Notes: generated by a model not told the origin, from the sequence alone. A stretch of 64,000 nucleotides of DNA from Solidesulfovibrio carbinolicus (GCF_004135975.1 NZ_CP026538.1:310001-374000); one strand, 5' to 3'; positions 1 through 9,961 are shown, numbered from the stretch's first letter. Made by a program: numbers and translations.

Positions 1-891
1 GGAGAGCAGGGACAAGGCGATGGTCGGCAGGGCCGGCAGCAGGAGCTTGGGCCGCAGTAGCGGAAAGAAGATCAGGGAGCCAAACAGGAAAAAGAGGTAT
101 TTCCATTTGCCCGGCACGCCGAGCACCACGGCAAGCACCTTGCCGGGCTGGGTGATCAGGGTGACCAGGGCCGCGCCCGGGCTGCCGCCGAGCCAGGAGA
201 AGGCTCCGCTTTGGATGCCAAGGCCGGCGTCGGCGGTGCAAAAGGGCACGATCAAAGACGTCGTCACATAAAAATAGAGCGCCCCGAAAGCGGCCAGGAA
301 CAGCCCCGGACCGCGCCGGCCCTCGCACAGCCACAGATAGGCCCCGCAGCAGATCGTGGTCAGGGCGTAGGGTTCCTTGACCAGGGACGGAGCCAGCCCC
401 AGCACCACGGCCCAGCCGACGCGGCCGGTGGTGGCGGCGGCCAGGAAGCCGTAGAGGATGGGCACGAGCAGATGGTCGAGGTGGAAGTCAAACAGCGCAT
501 TGGTCCAGACCGGGAAAAACAGGACATAGGCCAGGGCGGCCAGGGTCCCGTGGCGGCGGCCGGCGAAAAAGGCCGGCAGGGCCAGGACAAAGGCCTGGGA
601 CACCAAAAGCACAAGGGGCGCGGCCTGATCCGGCACCAGCCGGTAGACCTGGGCGTAGACCGGCAACAGCGGCTGGGCATGGCCGAGAAACGCCCGCCAC
701 CACTGGCCGGCCACATGGAGCGAGTGGAGGTTGGAGAGAAAGACGCCAAGGTCGAAGACCGTGGAATGCAGGGCCAGGTATTTCAGGCACGACATCACGG
801 CCAGCACGCCGAACAGGCCGGCGAAGACCGCGCCGCCGACCTTGCGGGCGGGCGGTTCGGGCAAAAGGGCCGGCGCGTGGTCCTTAAGCAT
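1..891 (-). CDS. DUF2079-type polytopic membrane protein, 3' end outside window
   Basis: The frame stays open from ATG at 891 to base 1, giving about 297 residues with the C-terminus missing. It reads MLKDHAPALLPEPP, then alternating hydrophobic segments (FAGLFGVLAVMSC, FVLALPAFFAG, LAALAYVLFFPVW). A polar stretch FDFHLDHLLVP between helices resembles the D-x-H signature of DUF2079 integral membrane proteins, relatives of GT-C glycosyltransferases. The start codon overlaps the stop of the upstream gene (TAA at 884-886) by 8 bases, so the two are translationally coupled. A role in export or assembly of cell-surface sugars is inferred from the neighbours. The substrate cannot be told. Confidence 0.75.
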   Translation of the reverse strand, partial: MLKDHAPALLPEPPARKVGGAVFAGLFGVLAVMSCLKYLALHSTVFDLGVFLSNLHSLHVAGQWWRAFLGHAQPLLPVYAQVYRLVPDQAAPLVLLVSQAFVLALPAFFAGRRHGTLAALAYVLFFPVWTNALFDFHLDHLLVPILYGFLAAATTGRVGWAVVLGLAPSLVKEPYALTTICCGAYLWLCEGRRGPGLFLAAFGALYFYVTTSLIVPFCTADAGLGIQSGAFSWLGGSPGAALVTLITQPGKVLAVVLGVPGKWKYLFFLFGSLIFFPLLRPKLLLPALPTIALSLLS

Positions 892-3766
892 GGTCGTCCT
901 CCCGGCGGCGCGGGGCGAAAAGCCCACAGGCCATGACGGCCAGGCAGAAGACGTAGGCGGTCGCACTTCCCATAAGCCCGATGAGGTACGAGGTTTGGGG
1001 CGCGAAGAAAAGCAGCAGTTCGTAGTCGATGCCGCCGTCGGCCCGGGCGGCGAAATAGCCGGGCGTATCGGAAGCGGCCTCGGGCAACAGGCGCACCAGT
1101 CCCGGCGGCAGCCACCAGGCGTTGGCGAAGCCATACGCCTCGACATGCAGGGCCTCGGGCAGGGCGACCGGGCCGCCCGGGGCCGGGGCGCTCCAGCCGG
1201 CCGGGTCCTGGGGCCTGGAGACGGCCTGGGGCGTGGCCGGGGCAAAGGCCGACGGGAAAAAGGCTTCGGTGAGGCCCAGCGCCGGCAGATTGTCGTTCTG
1301 GATGGCTCCGGCGGTCAGGGGCGAGACGTAGTCCACGGCGAACCGGGACGCGGTTTCCCCGGTCACCTTGCCGCCCGGGCCGTAGACAAAGGCCTCGCGC
1401 TCCTTATTCGCGCCGTCACCCAAGGTGGAGACCAACCCCTTTTTCAGGTAGCCGGCCAGTTCGACTTGGCCGGCCTGGTCCAGGCCCTGGACCGGGAAGG
1501 GATGGTAGGCGGCGGTGAGCGCGGCCATGTCCCGGCCTTGGCCGGTCAGTTCGCCCAGGGTGCGCGGTACGAGCATCGCCTTCCAGCCGGTGTGGAAGGT
1601 TTCCTGGAAGACCAGGGGAAAGCCGGCTGTGGCCCCGTGGACGCGCACCCGCACGGCCGTTGGCCCCAGGCGGCGAAATTCCACCGTGGGCGCGGCAAGG
1701 CGGTTTTTGGGGCGTACCACGGCGAGCTTTTTCTCGCCCGTGCGGTCGGCCAGCAGCCGGGTGGCGGCCGGGCCGCCGCCCTGCATGGCGGCCACGAATT
1801 CCAGAAAGACCGGATCGGAACCGGCCCGCAGATAGACCGTGCCCGGATCGTAGTCCGGCAGCTCGATCTCCTGGGCCAGGGCGGCGGCCACGGCGTTGCC
1901 GCGATACCCTCCGCCCACGGCCTCCACGGCGGCCACCCGGTCGCCGGGGCGCACCAGGGGCAGGAAGTCTTCGTTTTTATACAGGGCCACGTCGCGGAAA
2001 AGGGGCATGGCGACAAGGCCCTCCTGGCGGGCCAGGTTGGCGTCGAACACCGGCTTGTAGTCCTTGTAGCCGTCCACCATGGCCGGGGGGACGTAGGCGG
2101 GCTGGAAATCGTCGTAGGTGTAGGCGTGGTCGTAGCGCGGGTAGACCAGGAACCGGCAGGAACCCAGGCCCAGCAGCCGGCTGATCTTGGTGCTGGGGCG
2201 CTCGGCATAAAAGCCCGAGAAGACCGGCTCGGCCAGGGGATGGGTCTTAAAGGCCATGAAAAAGGGCTTGGGCGAATAGGCCGAGGTCCACTCGAAGGTG
2301 TAGTCAGTGTCGCCGGGCCAGGTGATGCCGATGGGCGGCAGGTAGCTCACCCGAAAGGCGTCGCGCCGGTCGCGCAAAAAGCCGTAGACCGAGGCCACCT
2401 CGGGGTTGATGGGCGTCTGGTGCAGCGTCAGCGGCTGGGGATCGCGCTGGGTGTCAAAGGGGCGCGTGAGGCCGCCGGCCAAAAAGGGCGAGACAAAAAG
2501 GGCCACGGCCAGGGAACATGCCCCGGCGGCAAGCCTGGGGCGCGGCGCGGCGGCGACCAGTTCCGCCCCGGCCCGGGCCAGGAGCAGGGCATAGGGCAGG
2601 ATCACCAGGGGCAGCCAGCGGGTGGTGTTGGAAAAGGCGGCGAAAAGGATGGGCAGGGTTTTTTTGAGGGCCAGCTGGTAAAAGACCAGCCCGGGCAGGG
2701 TGCGCGAGCCGGCAACGAGCAGCACGCCGCACAGGGCGGTGACGAAGAGGCCGTTCAGCTCCGGGGTTTTACGGCGGCTGAAGGGATAGGCGAAGACGCC
2801 CAGCGTCAGGGCCAGGGCGGCCAGGTTCCAGGGAATCCCCAGGCCCCGGGGCACGGGGTAGACGTATTCGGTGTCCATGCCCGGGCGAAGGCGCAGGAAA
2901 AACGAGGCGTCGGCCGGCTGGCTGGTGGACTCGTGGTAGGCCTCGCGCCGGGGCAGCTCGGAATCCACGGTCACGTCGCCGTCGGCCGAGACCGACAGGC
3001 CCCAACCGTGGCGGATGGCCCCCTTGCCGAAATAGTCGCCGAAAAACGGGGCCATGAAATGGATGTTCATGGCCACGGCCACCGCGCCAAGGCCGACAAA
3101 CGCCGCGACAAGCGCCTTGCGGCGCGGGCAGGACACAAACCGGCAGGCAAAGGCGATAAAGAGCATGGCTGCCGCGCTCATGCCGACGCCCGGATGCAGC
3201 GAGGTGAGCCCGAGGACGAAGCCGGTGGCGACCGTGGCCCGAAAGACCCCGGGTCGGCCGGCCGCGATGCGGTCCAGAAGGGTCAAGGCGGCCAGCATGA
3301 CCACCGGCAGCAGGGCGTAGCCCACCAGCATGGGCATGTGCCCGGCCACCACGCGGCTTAAGGCATAGGGCGAAAAAGCGTAAAAAACGGCGGCCAGGAA
3401 GGCGAAAAAAGGCGGCAGGGCCAGACGGCGGGCAAGGGGCCACATCGCCGTGCCCGAGGCGAAGATAAGGCACAGCGGCAGCCACTTGGACACGGCCTCG
3501 CCGCCAAGGACCGACACCGGCCAAAGCGCCAGCCAATAGAGCAGCTCCAGCTTGAAATAGTGGTAGCGGCCTGTTTCGAAATAGGCGTCCCAGGTGGAGA
3601 AATGATGCCGGGCCATGTCCCGGAACTGCTCGGCGAAATTGGGGATGCCCCAGTCCCAGGTGTGGCCGACGATGCCGGGCCGGGCCAGCACCCCGGCGAA
3701 CGCGACGCAGGTCAGCGCGGCCAGGGCGGCCAGGGCGGCCAGCGCGTACACCGTGTTTCGTCGCAT
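884..3766 (-). CDS. Large polytopic membrane protein, YfhO / GT-C glycosyltransferase-like
   Basis: 960 residues. An N-terminal signal-anchor (VYALAALAALAALTCVAFAG) is followed by an acidic loop with HTWDWGIPNF, as in GT-C and YfhO-like proteins where loop acids bind the lipid-linked sugar donor. About ten hydrophobic helices follow to roughly residue 450, then a long periplasmic C-terminal half. That half carries a YfhO-like motif (FQETFHTGWKAML). One last helix (SATAYVFCLAVMACGLF) ends in a basic tail RRREDDHA. ATG at 3766 has AAGGA 11 bases upstream. It is coupled to the DUF2079 gene by an 8-base overlap. Probably transfers or modifies a surface sugar on the periplasmic side. Acceptor and donor are unknown. 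Confidence 0.7.
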   Translation of the reverse strand: MRRNTVYALAALAALAALTCVAFAGVLARPGIVGHTWDWGIPNFAEQFRDMARHHFSTWDAYFETGRYHYFKLELLYWLALWPVSVLGGEAVSKWLPLCLIFASGTAMWPLARRLALPPFFAFLAAVFYAFSPYALSRVVAGHMPMLVGYALLPVVMLAALTLLDRIAAGRPGVFRATVATGFVLGLTSLHPGVGMSAAAMLFIAFACRFVSCPRRKALVAAFVGLGAVAVAMNIHFMAPFFGDYFGKGAIRHGWGLSVSADGDVTVDSELPRREAYHESTSQPADASFFLRLRPGMDTEYVYPVPRGLGIPWNLAALALTLGVFAYPFSRRKTPELNGLFVTALCGVLLVAGSRTLPGLVFYQLALKKTLPILFAAFSNTTRWLPLVILPYALLLARAGAELVAAAPRPRLAAGACSLAVALFVSPFLAGGLTRPFDTQRDPQPLTLHQTPINPEVASVYGFLRDRRDAFRVSYLPPIGITWPGDTDYTFEWTSAYSPKPFFMAFKTHPLAEPVFSGFYAERPSTKISRLLGLGSCRFLVYPRYDHAYTYDDFQPAYVPPAMVDGYKDYKPVFDANLARQEGLVAMPLFRDVALYKNEDFLPLVRPGDRVAAVEAVGGGYRGNAVAAALAQEIELPDYDPGTVYLRAGSDPVFLEFVAAMQGGGPAATRLLADRTGEKKLAVVRPKNRLAAPTVEFRRLGPTAVRVRVHGATAGFPLVFQETFHTGWKAMLVPRTLGELTGQGRDMAALTAAYHPFPVQGLDQAGQVELAGYLKKGLVSTLGDGANKEREAFVYGPGGKVTGETASRFAVDYVSPLTAGAIQNDNLPALGLTEAFFPSAFAPATPQAVSRPQDPAGWSAPAPGGPVALPEALHVEAYGFANAWWLPPGLVRLLPEAASDTPGYFAARADGGIDYELLLFFAPQTSYLIGLMGSATAYVFCLAVMACGLFAPRRREDDHA

Positions 3767-3952
3767 GACGTCTTGTTCCTTTGCCTTGGCGATGGATGGG
3801 GAAGCGGGCGGCCGTTACGAGGACTCGGCCGGGGGCGGCGGGCGGCCGGCGCGCGTTGCCCGGGGGCTGGTCTTCACGTGGCGGCGATTTTTCGGACGCA
3901 GGCCGCGCCGCCCGGCCTGGCCCGAGAATGCCCTTGTCGAGGCCGCGACCCG

Positions 3953-4060
3953 CTCGTGTCGCGTCCCTTAAAAAATACGATAGTATTTTTTAATAAAAAT
4001 TAATGGTTTTAGTACGTTGACTACAGGGCGCCATATGTGCTTTCGCGGACGCGACACTAG
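3953..4060. repeat. 108-bp AT-cored palindromic element, copy A
   Basis: The arms are GTGTCGCGTCC (3956-3966) and its exact reverse complement (4047-4057). The match extends outward to CCGCTCGTGTCGCGTCC against CCGCTAGTGTCGCGTCC (16 of 17). Inside lies an AT hairpin TTAAAAAATAC-GATA-GTATTTTTTAA (3968-3993), then a segment containing TTAATGGTTTTAG and CGTTGACTACA. The right arm runs directly into the TAG stop (4057-4059) of the glycosyltransferase gene. A second copy of exactly the same length lies at 31048-31155, also at a TAG stop. No target-site duplication is visible. The rest of the 290-base spacer 3767-4056 shows nothing else. Confidence 0.8.
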
Positions 4061-5223
4061 CGGACCGGCGGGGCCAGGGCCGCCTCGAAGGAGGCGTCGA
4101 AGATGGCCGACCAGCGGTAGCGCTGCATGTAGGCCACGGCCGCCTCACGCATGGCCCGCCAGCGCTCCGGGGCCTCGACCATGGCGGCGATGGCCGTAGC
4201 CACCCCGTCCACGGTGTAGGGCGCGACCACCCCGGCCGCGAGGGCGTCCACGTCCTTGGCGATTTCCGGCACGTCGGTGATGACCACCGGCAGGCCGCAG
4301 GCCAGATAGTCCTTGACCCGGCTGGGATCGGCCCAGCGCGACAGGTTGTTGTCCGTGGGGCGGTAGAGCGCGAGGCTGATGTCGAAGGCCGGCAGGGTTT
4401 CCAGCACCTTGTCGTGGTTCATGACGCCGTGCAGGACCACGCTCTCTCCAAGGGCGGTCAGGCGCGGCTCGTAGGGCGCGTAGACCACGCCGTCCTCGAT
4501 GGCGTTGTTGGGCGTCTTGCCGATGACGTGCAGCGTCAGTCCCGGGAAGCGCTGGGTCAGGGCCGGCCAGGCCTCGATGACCAGATCCACGCCCTTGGAC
4601 GGGCTCAGCGCTCCCAGCAGCACGACGTCGCGCGGGGTCTTGGCCGACTTGTCGGGCAGGTCGATCTTTTCAAGATCCACGCCCACGGGCACCAGCACGT
4701 TGCGGTCGTCGGGCAGCCCTTGCTCCCGGCGAATCTCCACGATGCGCGGCGAGATGTTCCAGGCCGCGTCGCAGTTGTCCAGGCAAAAGCGGTCCAGGGC
4801 GTGGTAGAGCTTATTGAGAATCTTGCTGGCGAAGCGCTCAGGCATCCAGTCGATGGTGTAGTAGACCACCCGCCGGATGAGTCCCAGGCGCTTGAGCACC
4901 ATGGCCACCACCCCGTTTAAGGGGTCGCAGGCCACGCAGGTCTCGAAGCGCGAAAAAAAGCCGAGGAAGAAAAAGACCGAGAAAAAGGCGTCCTTGAAAT
5001 AGGTGACCAGCCCCGGCAAGGCCGCGCCGCAACGCTTTTTTTCCGAGACGAGTCGGCCGCCGGCGTATTTTCGGGCGATGGAGCGGCGGTCCGAGCAGTA
5101 GTGGAAGGGGTGGTAGATGATCCCCAAAACGTCGCTTCGGGCCTTGAGGTAGTTCTCCAGGGCTTCCGAAGGGCCGGCCAGATCGGTGATATGGCTGATG
5201 AGCAGGGCTTTGGTGAAGCGCAT
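4057..5223 (-). CDS. Glycosyltransferase, GT4/GT1-like GT-B fold
   Basis: 388 residues from ATG at 5223 (MRFTKALLISHIT), chosen because GGGAG lies just upstream and the frame before it does not look like protein. The N-terminal half is a Rossmann-like acceptor domain. The C-terminal half has GT-B donor-site features: LVPVGVDLEKI, LGALSPSKGVDLVIEAWP (about residues 200-220), and DPSRVKDYLACGLPVVITD with the E/D-x7-E-like region around PEIAKDVDALAAG. Probably cytoplasmic or peripheral, acting in exopolysaccharide or lipopolysaccharide synthesis with the membrane proteins downstream. The nucleotide-sugar cannot be predicted. The stop TAG merges with the 108-bp repeat. Confidence 0.8.
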   Translation of the reverse strand: MRFTKALLISHITDLAGPSEALENYLKARSDVLGIIYHPFHYCSDRRSIARKYAGGRLVSEKKRCGAALPGLVTYFKDAFFSVFFFLGFFSRFETCVACDPLNGVVAMVLKRLGLIRRVVYYTIDWMPERFASKILNKLYHALDRFCLDNCDAAWNISPRIVEIRREQGLPDDRNVLVPVGVDLEKIDLPDKSAKTPRDVVLLGALSPSKGVDLVIEAWPALTQRFPGLTLHVIGKTPNNAIEDGVVYAPYEPRLTALGESVVLHGVMNHDKVLETLPAFDISLALYRPTDNNLSRWADPSRVKDYLACGLPVVITDVPEIAKDVDALAAGVVAPYTVDGVATAIAAMVEAPERWRAMREAAVAYMQRYRWSAIFDASFEAALAPPVR

Positions 5224-5439
5224 GGTTCTCCCGCGCGGCAAACGAGTGGATGGGACCGGCCGATGCGTCCGGTCGGGGCTTGAGGTAGCCGCATCCCTCG
5301 CGGAAATCAAGCCGGCGTCGGGAAAAGGGCGCGCGAGCCGGCTCGCCGCGCCCGTGAAATACGCTGTGGCGTCGTTTTGCACCAATCGGCGGTGTTGGGA
5401 TGGGCCCGGCCCCTGGGAGAGGCTTTTACGGACGCGGCC

Positions 5440-7833
5440 TTAGCCGCGCATCTCCTCGATAAGGCGCATGAGGTCGCCGGCCTGGCCGGCCAGGTCGGAA
5501 ACGGCCCCGGCCGCCTCGTCCATGTCCCGGGCGGTTTCCTCGGCCACCTCGCCGATGGAGTAGACGGCCCGGTTGATCTCGTCGTGGGCCGTGGCCTGGG
5601 TCTTGGCCGAGGCGGCGATCTCGCGCACGGCCCGGGCGGCGTCCTCGCAGCTTTCCACAATGGCGGCCAGGGTGCGGCCCGAGCCGGCCACCAGCCCGTC
5701 GGCCTGGGCCACGGCCGCGGCCGCGCCGGCCGCCTTGGCCGCGCTGTCGTCCACGGCGGCCAGCACGGCATGGACCGAGCTGGAAACCTCGCGGGTGGCC
5801 AGCATGGTTTTTTCGGCCAGCTTGCGGACCTCGTCGGCCACCACGGCAAAGCCGCGCCCGGCCTCGCCGGCCCGGGCCGCCTCGATGGCGGCGTTTAAGG
5901 CCAACAGGTTGGTCTGGTCGGCGATGTCGGAGATGACGGAAATGATGCCGCCGATGGAGGCGGCCCGGTCGCCCAGGGCGTCCATGCTGGCCCGCAGCTC
6001 GCCGGACAGCTCGCGCACCTGGCTGATGGCCCGGGCGGTCTGTTCCACGGCCTCGCGGCCGGCCTTGGCCTGGCCCATGGCCGCCTCGGCCCCGCCGGCC
6101 GCGCCGTCGGCTCCGGCGGCCACGGCGTCCAGGGCCTGGTTGAGCCCGGCGATGGCCCCGACGGTCTCCTGGAGCTGGGCGGTCTGGGTCATGGCCCCGT
6201 CGGACACGGCCACCACCCGGCCGGACAGGGCCTCGGCCCGGGAGGCCACGTGGCGGGCGATGTCCTCGGCCTGGAGGGCGGCCCGGCGCAGGGTTTCGTT
6301 GCGGCTGACCACGAGCGCCTCGGTGGATTTGACGTCGGTCAGGTCCACCACCAGGGCAAAGGCCCCGATGAGGCCCTCGTCGAGGTCGTACAGCGGCGCG
6401 GTGTCCACGCGCACATGGCGCAGGTCGTCCGTGCCGTCGGACAGCAGGGTCTCGACCCCCAGCCGGCAGGCCCGGTCGGTGAGGCAGCCCGTGAGTTGGC
6501 TGGTCAGCTCCGGGTTGCGGCCCAGGACCTCGGCGGCCGGCCGGCCGAGCACGGCCTTGTAGTCGTCGCCGCGCCCGAGCAGGTGGAGCAGGGCCGGGTT
6601 GACGAAGGTCACCCGACCGTCAATGTCGGCGACCAGGCAGGGCAGGGTGATGGCTTTGAGGATGCTGGAGGAAAAGCCGAGCTTGTTTTTGATCTCCGCC
6701 ACCATGGCCAGCAAGCCCTGGCGCAGGCGCTCCATTTCGCCGCGAAGGGTCGCCGGTGGCGCGGCCGCGAAGTCGCCGTGGGTGACGGCGGCCAGATAGT
6801 CGAGGATACCAGCCAGGGGCTTGAGGATTTCCTTGCGTAAAAACAGCGTCACGGCCAGGAGCACCAACCCGGCCGTCACCCCGGCCACGGCCAGGGAGAC
6901 ATGGCGCAGGCCCCGGGCGGCGGCAAAGGCCTCGTCGGCCGGGGTGCGGGCCACCAGGGCAAAGGGCGTTTCGCCAAAGACCACCGGCGCATAAGCGGCC
7001 AGGGTCTCCTGGCCGCCCTCGCCCGGGCCGGTGGCGTCGCCGGTCTGGCCGGCCAGGGCCTTTTGGGCGGTTTCGGCGGACACGCCGGATATGGCGGAAA
7101 TCCCTTGGGTCGAGGCCACGCGCACGCCGCCGTCGGCCCCCACCAGCACGAACTCCCGGGCCATGCCGGCCGCCTCGCCCTGGCCCATGATGCGGGCCAG
7201 CTCGGCACGCGGCACACGCAGCACGGCGGCGGCCTCGATCATGGTGCCGACGTGGTTTTTGATGGGCGCGGCCACGAACGCGGCCGGTTCGCCGCCCAGG
7301 GGGGCGTAGGGCGCGAAATCGGCAAAAGTGATCTTGCCGGCCATGGCCCCTTTCCAGGCGGCGGCCAGGCTCGAATCCTTGAGCGGTCCGGCCTTGAGGT
7401 CCTCGCCGACCTCCTGGCCGCCCTTGGCGCCGAAATAGACCCGGCCGTCGTCGGCCACCACCAGGGCGTCCTCGAACCCGAGCACCTCGGTGAAGGGGGC
7501 AAAGGGCGGGGCCACGTAGTCGCGCAGATCCTTGTATTCGTCGGTGGCCGTCTCCACCCGCGCGCCGGGTTTGCCGAGCATGAAATAGTCCCGCAACATG
7601 CCCACGCCGTTATACACTTCCTTGACCTTGGCCAGGATGGCGGCCTCGCGCAGCCAGGTGGCGGCCGCCGCCTCCAGGGCCTGCTTGCGGCTGTCCCGGG
7701 CGGCTTCCAGGCCGGCGAAAGCTTGTTCGCCGAGGATGCCGCCGGCCTGGCGCATGCTGACCACGGCCGTGACGGCCAGGGGCAGGATGCTGATGGCCAG
7801 ACAAAAAAGGATAAGTTTGTATTTGAGGCTCAT
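5440..7833 (-). CDS. Methyl-accepting chemotaxis protein with periplasmic sensor and PAS domain
   Basis: 797 residues. TM1 is at about 6-28 ([20 protein letters not shown]). A periplasmic region of about 280 residues of dCache type follows, containing [14 protein letters not shown]2 is around 310-335 ([20 protein letters not shown]), with a HAMP-like linker after it. A PAS segment ([24 protein letters not shown]) precedes the signalling domain. The conserved hairpin tip reads [19 protein letters not shown] and is followed by [18 protein letters not shown], which is diagnostic for MCPs that contact CheA and CheW. No CheW-binding pentapeptide or CheR tether is seen at the C-terminus (EEMRG). 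No che genes are nearby. The ligand is unknown. Confidence 0.92.
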   Translation of the reverse strand: MSLKYKLILFCLAISILPLAVTAVVSMRQAGGILGEQAFAGLEAARDSRKQALEAAAATWLREAAILAKVKEVYNGVGMLRDYFMLGKPGARVETATDEYKDLRDYVAPPFAPFTEVLGFEDALVVADDGRVYFGAKGGQEVGEDLKAGPLKDSSLAAAWKGAMAGKITFADFAPYAPLGGEPAAFVAAPIKNHVGTMIEAAAVLRVPRAELARIMGQGEAAGMAREFVLVGADGGVRVASTQGISAISGVSAETAQKALAGQTGDATGPGEGGQETLAAYAPVVFGETPFALVARTPADEAFAAARGLRHVSLAVAGVTAGLVLLAVTLFLRKEILKPLAGILDYLAAVTHGDFAAAPPATLRGEMERLRQGLLAMVAEIKNKLGFSSSILKAITLPCLVADIDGRVTFVNPALLHLLGRGDDYKAVLGRPAAEVLGRNPELTSQLTGCLTDRACRLGVETLLSDGTDDLRHVRVDTAPLYDLDEGLIGAFALVVDLTDVKSTEALVVSRNETLRRAALQAEDIARHVASRAEALSGRVVAVSDGAMTQTAQLQETVGAIAGLNQALDAVAAGADGAAGGAEAAMGQAKAGREAVEQTARAISQVRELSGELRASMDALGDRAASIGGIISVISDIADQTNLLALNAAIEAARAGEAGRGFAVVADEVRKLAEKTMLATREVSSSVHAVLAAVDDSAAKAAGAAAAVAQADGLVAGSGRTLAAIVESCEDAARAVREIAASAKTQATAHDEINRAVYSIGEVAEETARDMDEAAGAVSDLAGQAGDLMRLIEEMRG

Positions 7834-8208
7834 GGTACGTCTCGGAGGCGGGGGGTTGTCCAGGGCTGACTGGAATTGCCGCCACTGCTACGTGGCGATG
7901 GGCGCGGTCGGGTGAAGGCTTTGCGGCGTTTTCGTGACGACGCGGGCAGGAAAGGGAGGTCGGCGTCACCGATTCGTCGTGTGGAGCCTTTTTTGAGGGC
8001 GCGGCGTCGCCGCCGGGCGGCGTTTGATGAGCCGTACGGATCGGGTAAGCCGCGCCTGGCGCGGCTTTGAACTCGCGTAACCGGATTGTGGGAGCCGGCG
8101 TCTATGCGGCGGGTCGGGCGTCGCACGGCGGCGCGTACCCGGACCGGTCGCCTCGCGGACGGGAGGCCAGGCGTCGCGCCTGGCACGCCGCCCCGGTCGG
8201 GATAGGCT
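7834..8208. other. 375-base divergent spacer
   Basis: Separates the leftward chemoreceptor gene from the rightward membrane-protein gene. I see one hairpin at 8047-8067 (AAGCCGCGCC against GGCGCGGCTT) with only a short T run after it. No convincing promoter, sigma-28 motif or repeat copy was found. Open frames across this stretch are arginine/proline-rich and look like composition artefacts. Confidence 0.5.
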
Positions 8209-9921
8209 ATGTGGCGTACGCGTTTCGTCTCCTGGTTGTCCGAGTTGCCCCGGCCCCGAAGATGGCTGCTCCCCTTGGTCCTGGCGCTGGCCGCCGTGCG
8301 CGTGGTTGCCGTGGCCCAGATCCAGCTGCCCTTTAACGGCTGGGACGAGTTGCCGCATCTGGCCGTGGCCTACCACGTCCACAAGACCGGGGCGATGCCC
8401 ACGCCCCGAACGCCCATGCCGCGCGAGCTCGTGCCCTTCATCACGGCCCATCCCCACCCGACCACGTCGCTGTCCATGTTGCGCGGCATTGCCGCCAAGT
8501 CCTACCCCGGCAGCGATCCGGCCTGTTCCCTGGAGCCGGCCAAGCGTTACGACATGTTTTGCTACCAGGCCCAGCACGGGCCGCTGCTCTATTTTCTGGC
8601 CGCGCCGTTTTTGTCCGGCTCCGACCCGGCAAGCCTGCTGGCCTGGGCCGACGGCGTGCGCCTGATAAACGGGCTGCTGCTGTTGCCCACGCTTGTCCTG
8701 TGGCATCGCCTCCTGCGCCGCGTATTCCCCCGCGACGGCCGGCTGTCCTGGCTGTCCGACGGCGTTGTCCTGCTGATGGCCAACTTTTCCTACGTCTTTT
8801 ATAACTTTGTCCGGTTTTCCAATGACGCGTTGGCCCTTTTCCTCGGCACGTCCGCCCTGGCCCTGTACCTGCTGCATATCGCGCCGCGTCCGCTGGCCGC
8901 GCCCGGCTGGTTATGGCGCTACGCCCTGCTTGGCGGAGTTGTCGGGCTGGCTGTGCTGGCCAAATCCACCACCCTGGCCCTGGTTCCGGCTCTGGGTTTG
9001 TCCGTCCTCTGGCAGGGCCGCCGTCCCGGAAGCCGCCGGGCGGCGCTGGTGTGCGCCGCCGCCCTGGCCGCCGGCTACCTCGCCGTGGCCGGCTGGCATC
9101 ATGCCGTCAATTTTGCCAGGTACGGCCAGCCCACGGCCATGCAGGAGGCGGTGCTAAACACCAAACAAGGCTTCGGCCCGGCCCGTTACCTCGCGGCGGC
9201 GGCCAAGCTGGGCTACGGCGTCTTTCGCAACCCCGTGCTGTACAATGCCATCCCCCACGTGGCCGGCTGGTCCAACCTGCGTTCGCCGGACTGGATGAGC
9301 AGCGCCTTCAAGTTGGCCGTGACGTTTTGCGCCGCCGCCCTGGCCGTGGCCCTGGTCCGGTCCAGGGCACGGCGCGAGGCCGGACGGCTCGGCGGCGGCG
9401 CGGTCTGCCTGGGGCTTTTGTGGGTGTTCACCGTGGCCGCCCTGGGCTACCACGCCGTGCATTCGGCCGCCCGCTGGGGCGTGCCCACCACCGGCGGCTG
9501 GTACGGCATGTTGGCCCTGCCCGTGACCTTGGCCGCACTGCTCGCCGGGCCGGCCCTGTGCGGCCGGCGGGCGGGAAGCCTGGCGCTGCTGCTGCTGGTC
9601 GGGGTGTTTAGCGTCGCCTTTCTCGACGGCACCTACGGCGTGCTGCCGTTTCAGGAAACGGGCGCGGCCGGGCTGGCCGAGGCCGGGCGCGTCTTGGCCG
9701 GCCATCACGCCCTGCCGCGCATTCCCCTGCCGGTATTCCTGGCGGCTGACGTGCTGTGTCTGGCGGGCTGCCTGATCCTGGCCCTCGAGGCGGTCTGGCG
9801 CTCGGAAACAGCCGGCAAAGTCGTGCCCTTGCACGCAATACACGCGAGAGCACGGCGGCGTGTCGCCCCCCTGGAGGCCACCCCGGCCCGGATTGGCGCG
9901 GCGGATAGGGCCTTGCCGTAA
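8209..9921 (+). CDS. Polytopic membrane protein, DUF2142/GT-C glycosyltransferase-like
   Basis: 570 residues from ATG at 8209 (GATAGG before it is a weak ribosome site). A cytoplasmic start MWRTRFVSW precedes helix one (WLLPLVLALAAVRVVAVAQ). The first loop carries GWDELPHLAVAYH, the acidic/His arrangement typical of DUF2142 and ArnT-like transferases. Roughly ten to eleven further helices follow, then a basic cytoplasmic tail (RARRRVAPLEATPAR). It stands alone in its direction, next to the fdhF operon but with no functional link apparent. Likely a lipid-linked sugar transferase for surface glycans. Specificity is unknown. Confidence 0.7.
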   Translation: MWRTRFVSWLSELPRPRRWLLPLVLALAAVRVVAVAQIQLPFNGWDELPHLAVAYHVHKTGAMPTPRTPMPRELVPFITAHPHPTTSLSMLRGIAAKSYPGSDPACSLEPAKRYDMFCYQAQHGPLLYFLAAPFLSGSDPASLLAWADGVRLINGLLLLPTLVLWHRLLRRVFPRDGRLSWLSDGVVLLMANFSYVFYNFVRFSNDALALFLGTSALALYLLHIAPRPLAAPGWLWRYALLGGVVGLAVLAKSTTLALVPALGLSVLWQGRRPGSRRAALVCAAALAAGYLAVAGWHHAVNFARYGQPTAMQEAVLNTKQGFGPARYLAAAAKLGYGVFRNPVLYNAIPHVAGWSNLRSPDWMSSAFKLAVTFCAAALAVALVRSRARREAGRLGGGAVCLGLLWVFTVAALGYHAVHSAARWGVPTTGGWYGMLALPVTLAALLAGPALCGRRAGSLALLLLVGVFSVAFLDGTYGVLPFQETGAAGLAEAGRVLAGHHALPRIPLPVFLAADVLCLAGCLILALEAVWRSETAGKVVPLHAIHARARRRVAPLEATPARIGAADRALP

Positions 9922-9943
9922 CCGCCATGTCCTGGCATGGCCT

Positions 9944-9957
9944 GTGCCTCAAGGCAC
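9944..9957 (+). promoter_or_regulatory. Dyad over the fdhF ribosome-binding site
   Basis: GTGCCT-CA-AGGCAC is a perfect 6-bp inverted repeat ending 4 bases before the fdhF ATG. Its right arm contains AAGG, the only ribosome-site candidate for fdhF. It could be an operator or an RNA hairpin masking the ribosome site. With only 40 bases between the genes, read-through from 8209-9921 is possible. Confidence 0.35.
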
Positions 9958-9961
9958 GCCC

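Noticed and set aside
731-3361. Very long open frame (over 800 codons) on the plus strand opposite the membrane-protein gene
   Set aside because: Gly/Arg/Gln-rich low-complexity product in antisense register. High-GC third-position bias of the real gene opens this frame.
3953-4060. Integron attC site
   Set aside because: Arms lack the RYYYAAC/GTTRRRY core sites, and no integrase or cassette structure is present.
9933-9947. Possible sigma-54 promoter before fdhF (TGG-N10-GC spacing)
   Set aside because: The -12 element is poor, and the predicted start would leave about 4 bases of leader, too short to include the ribosome site.
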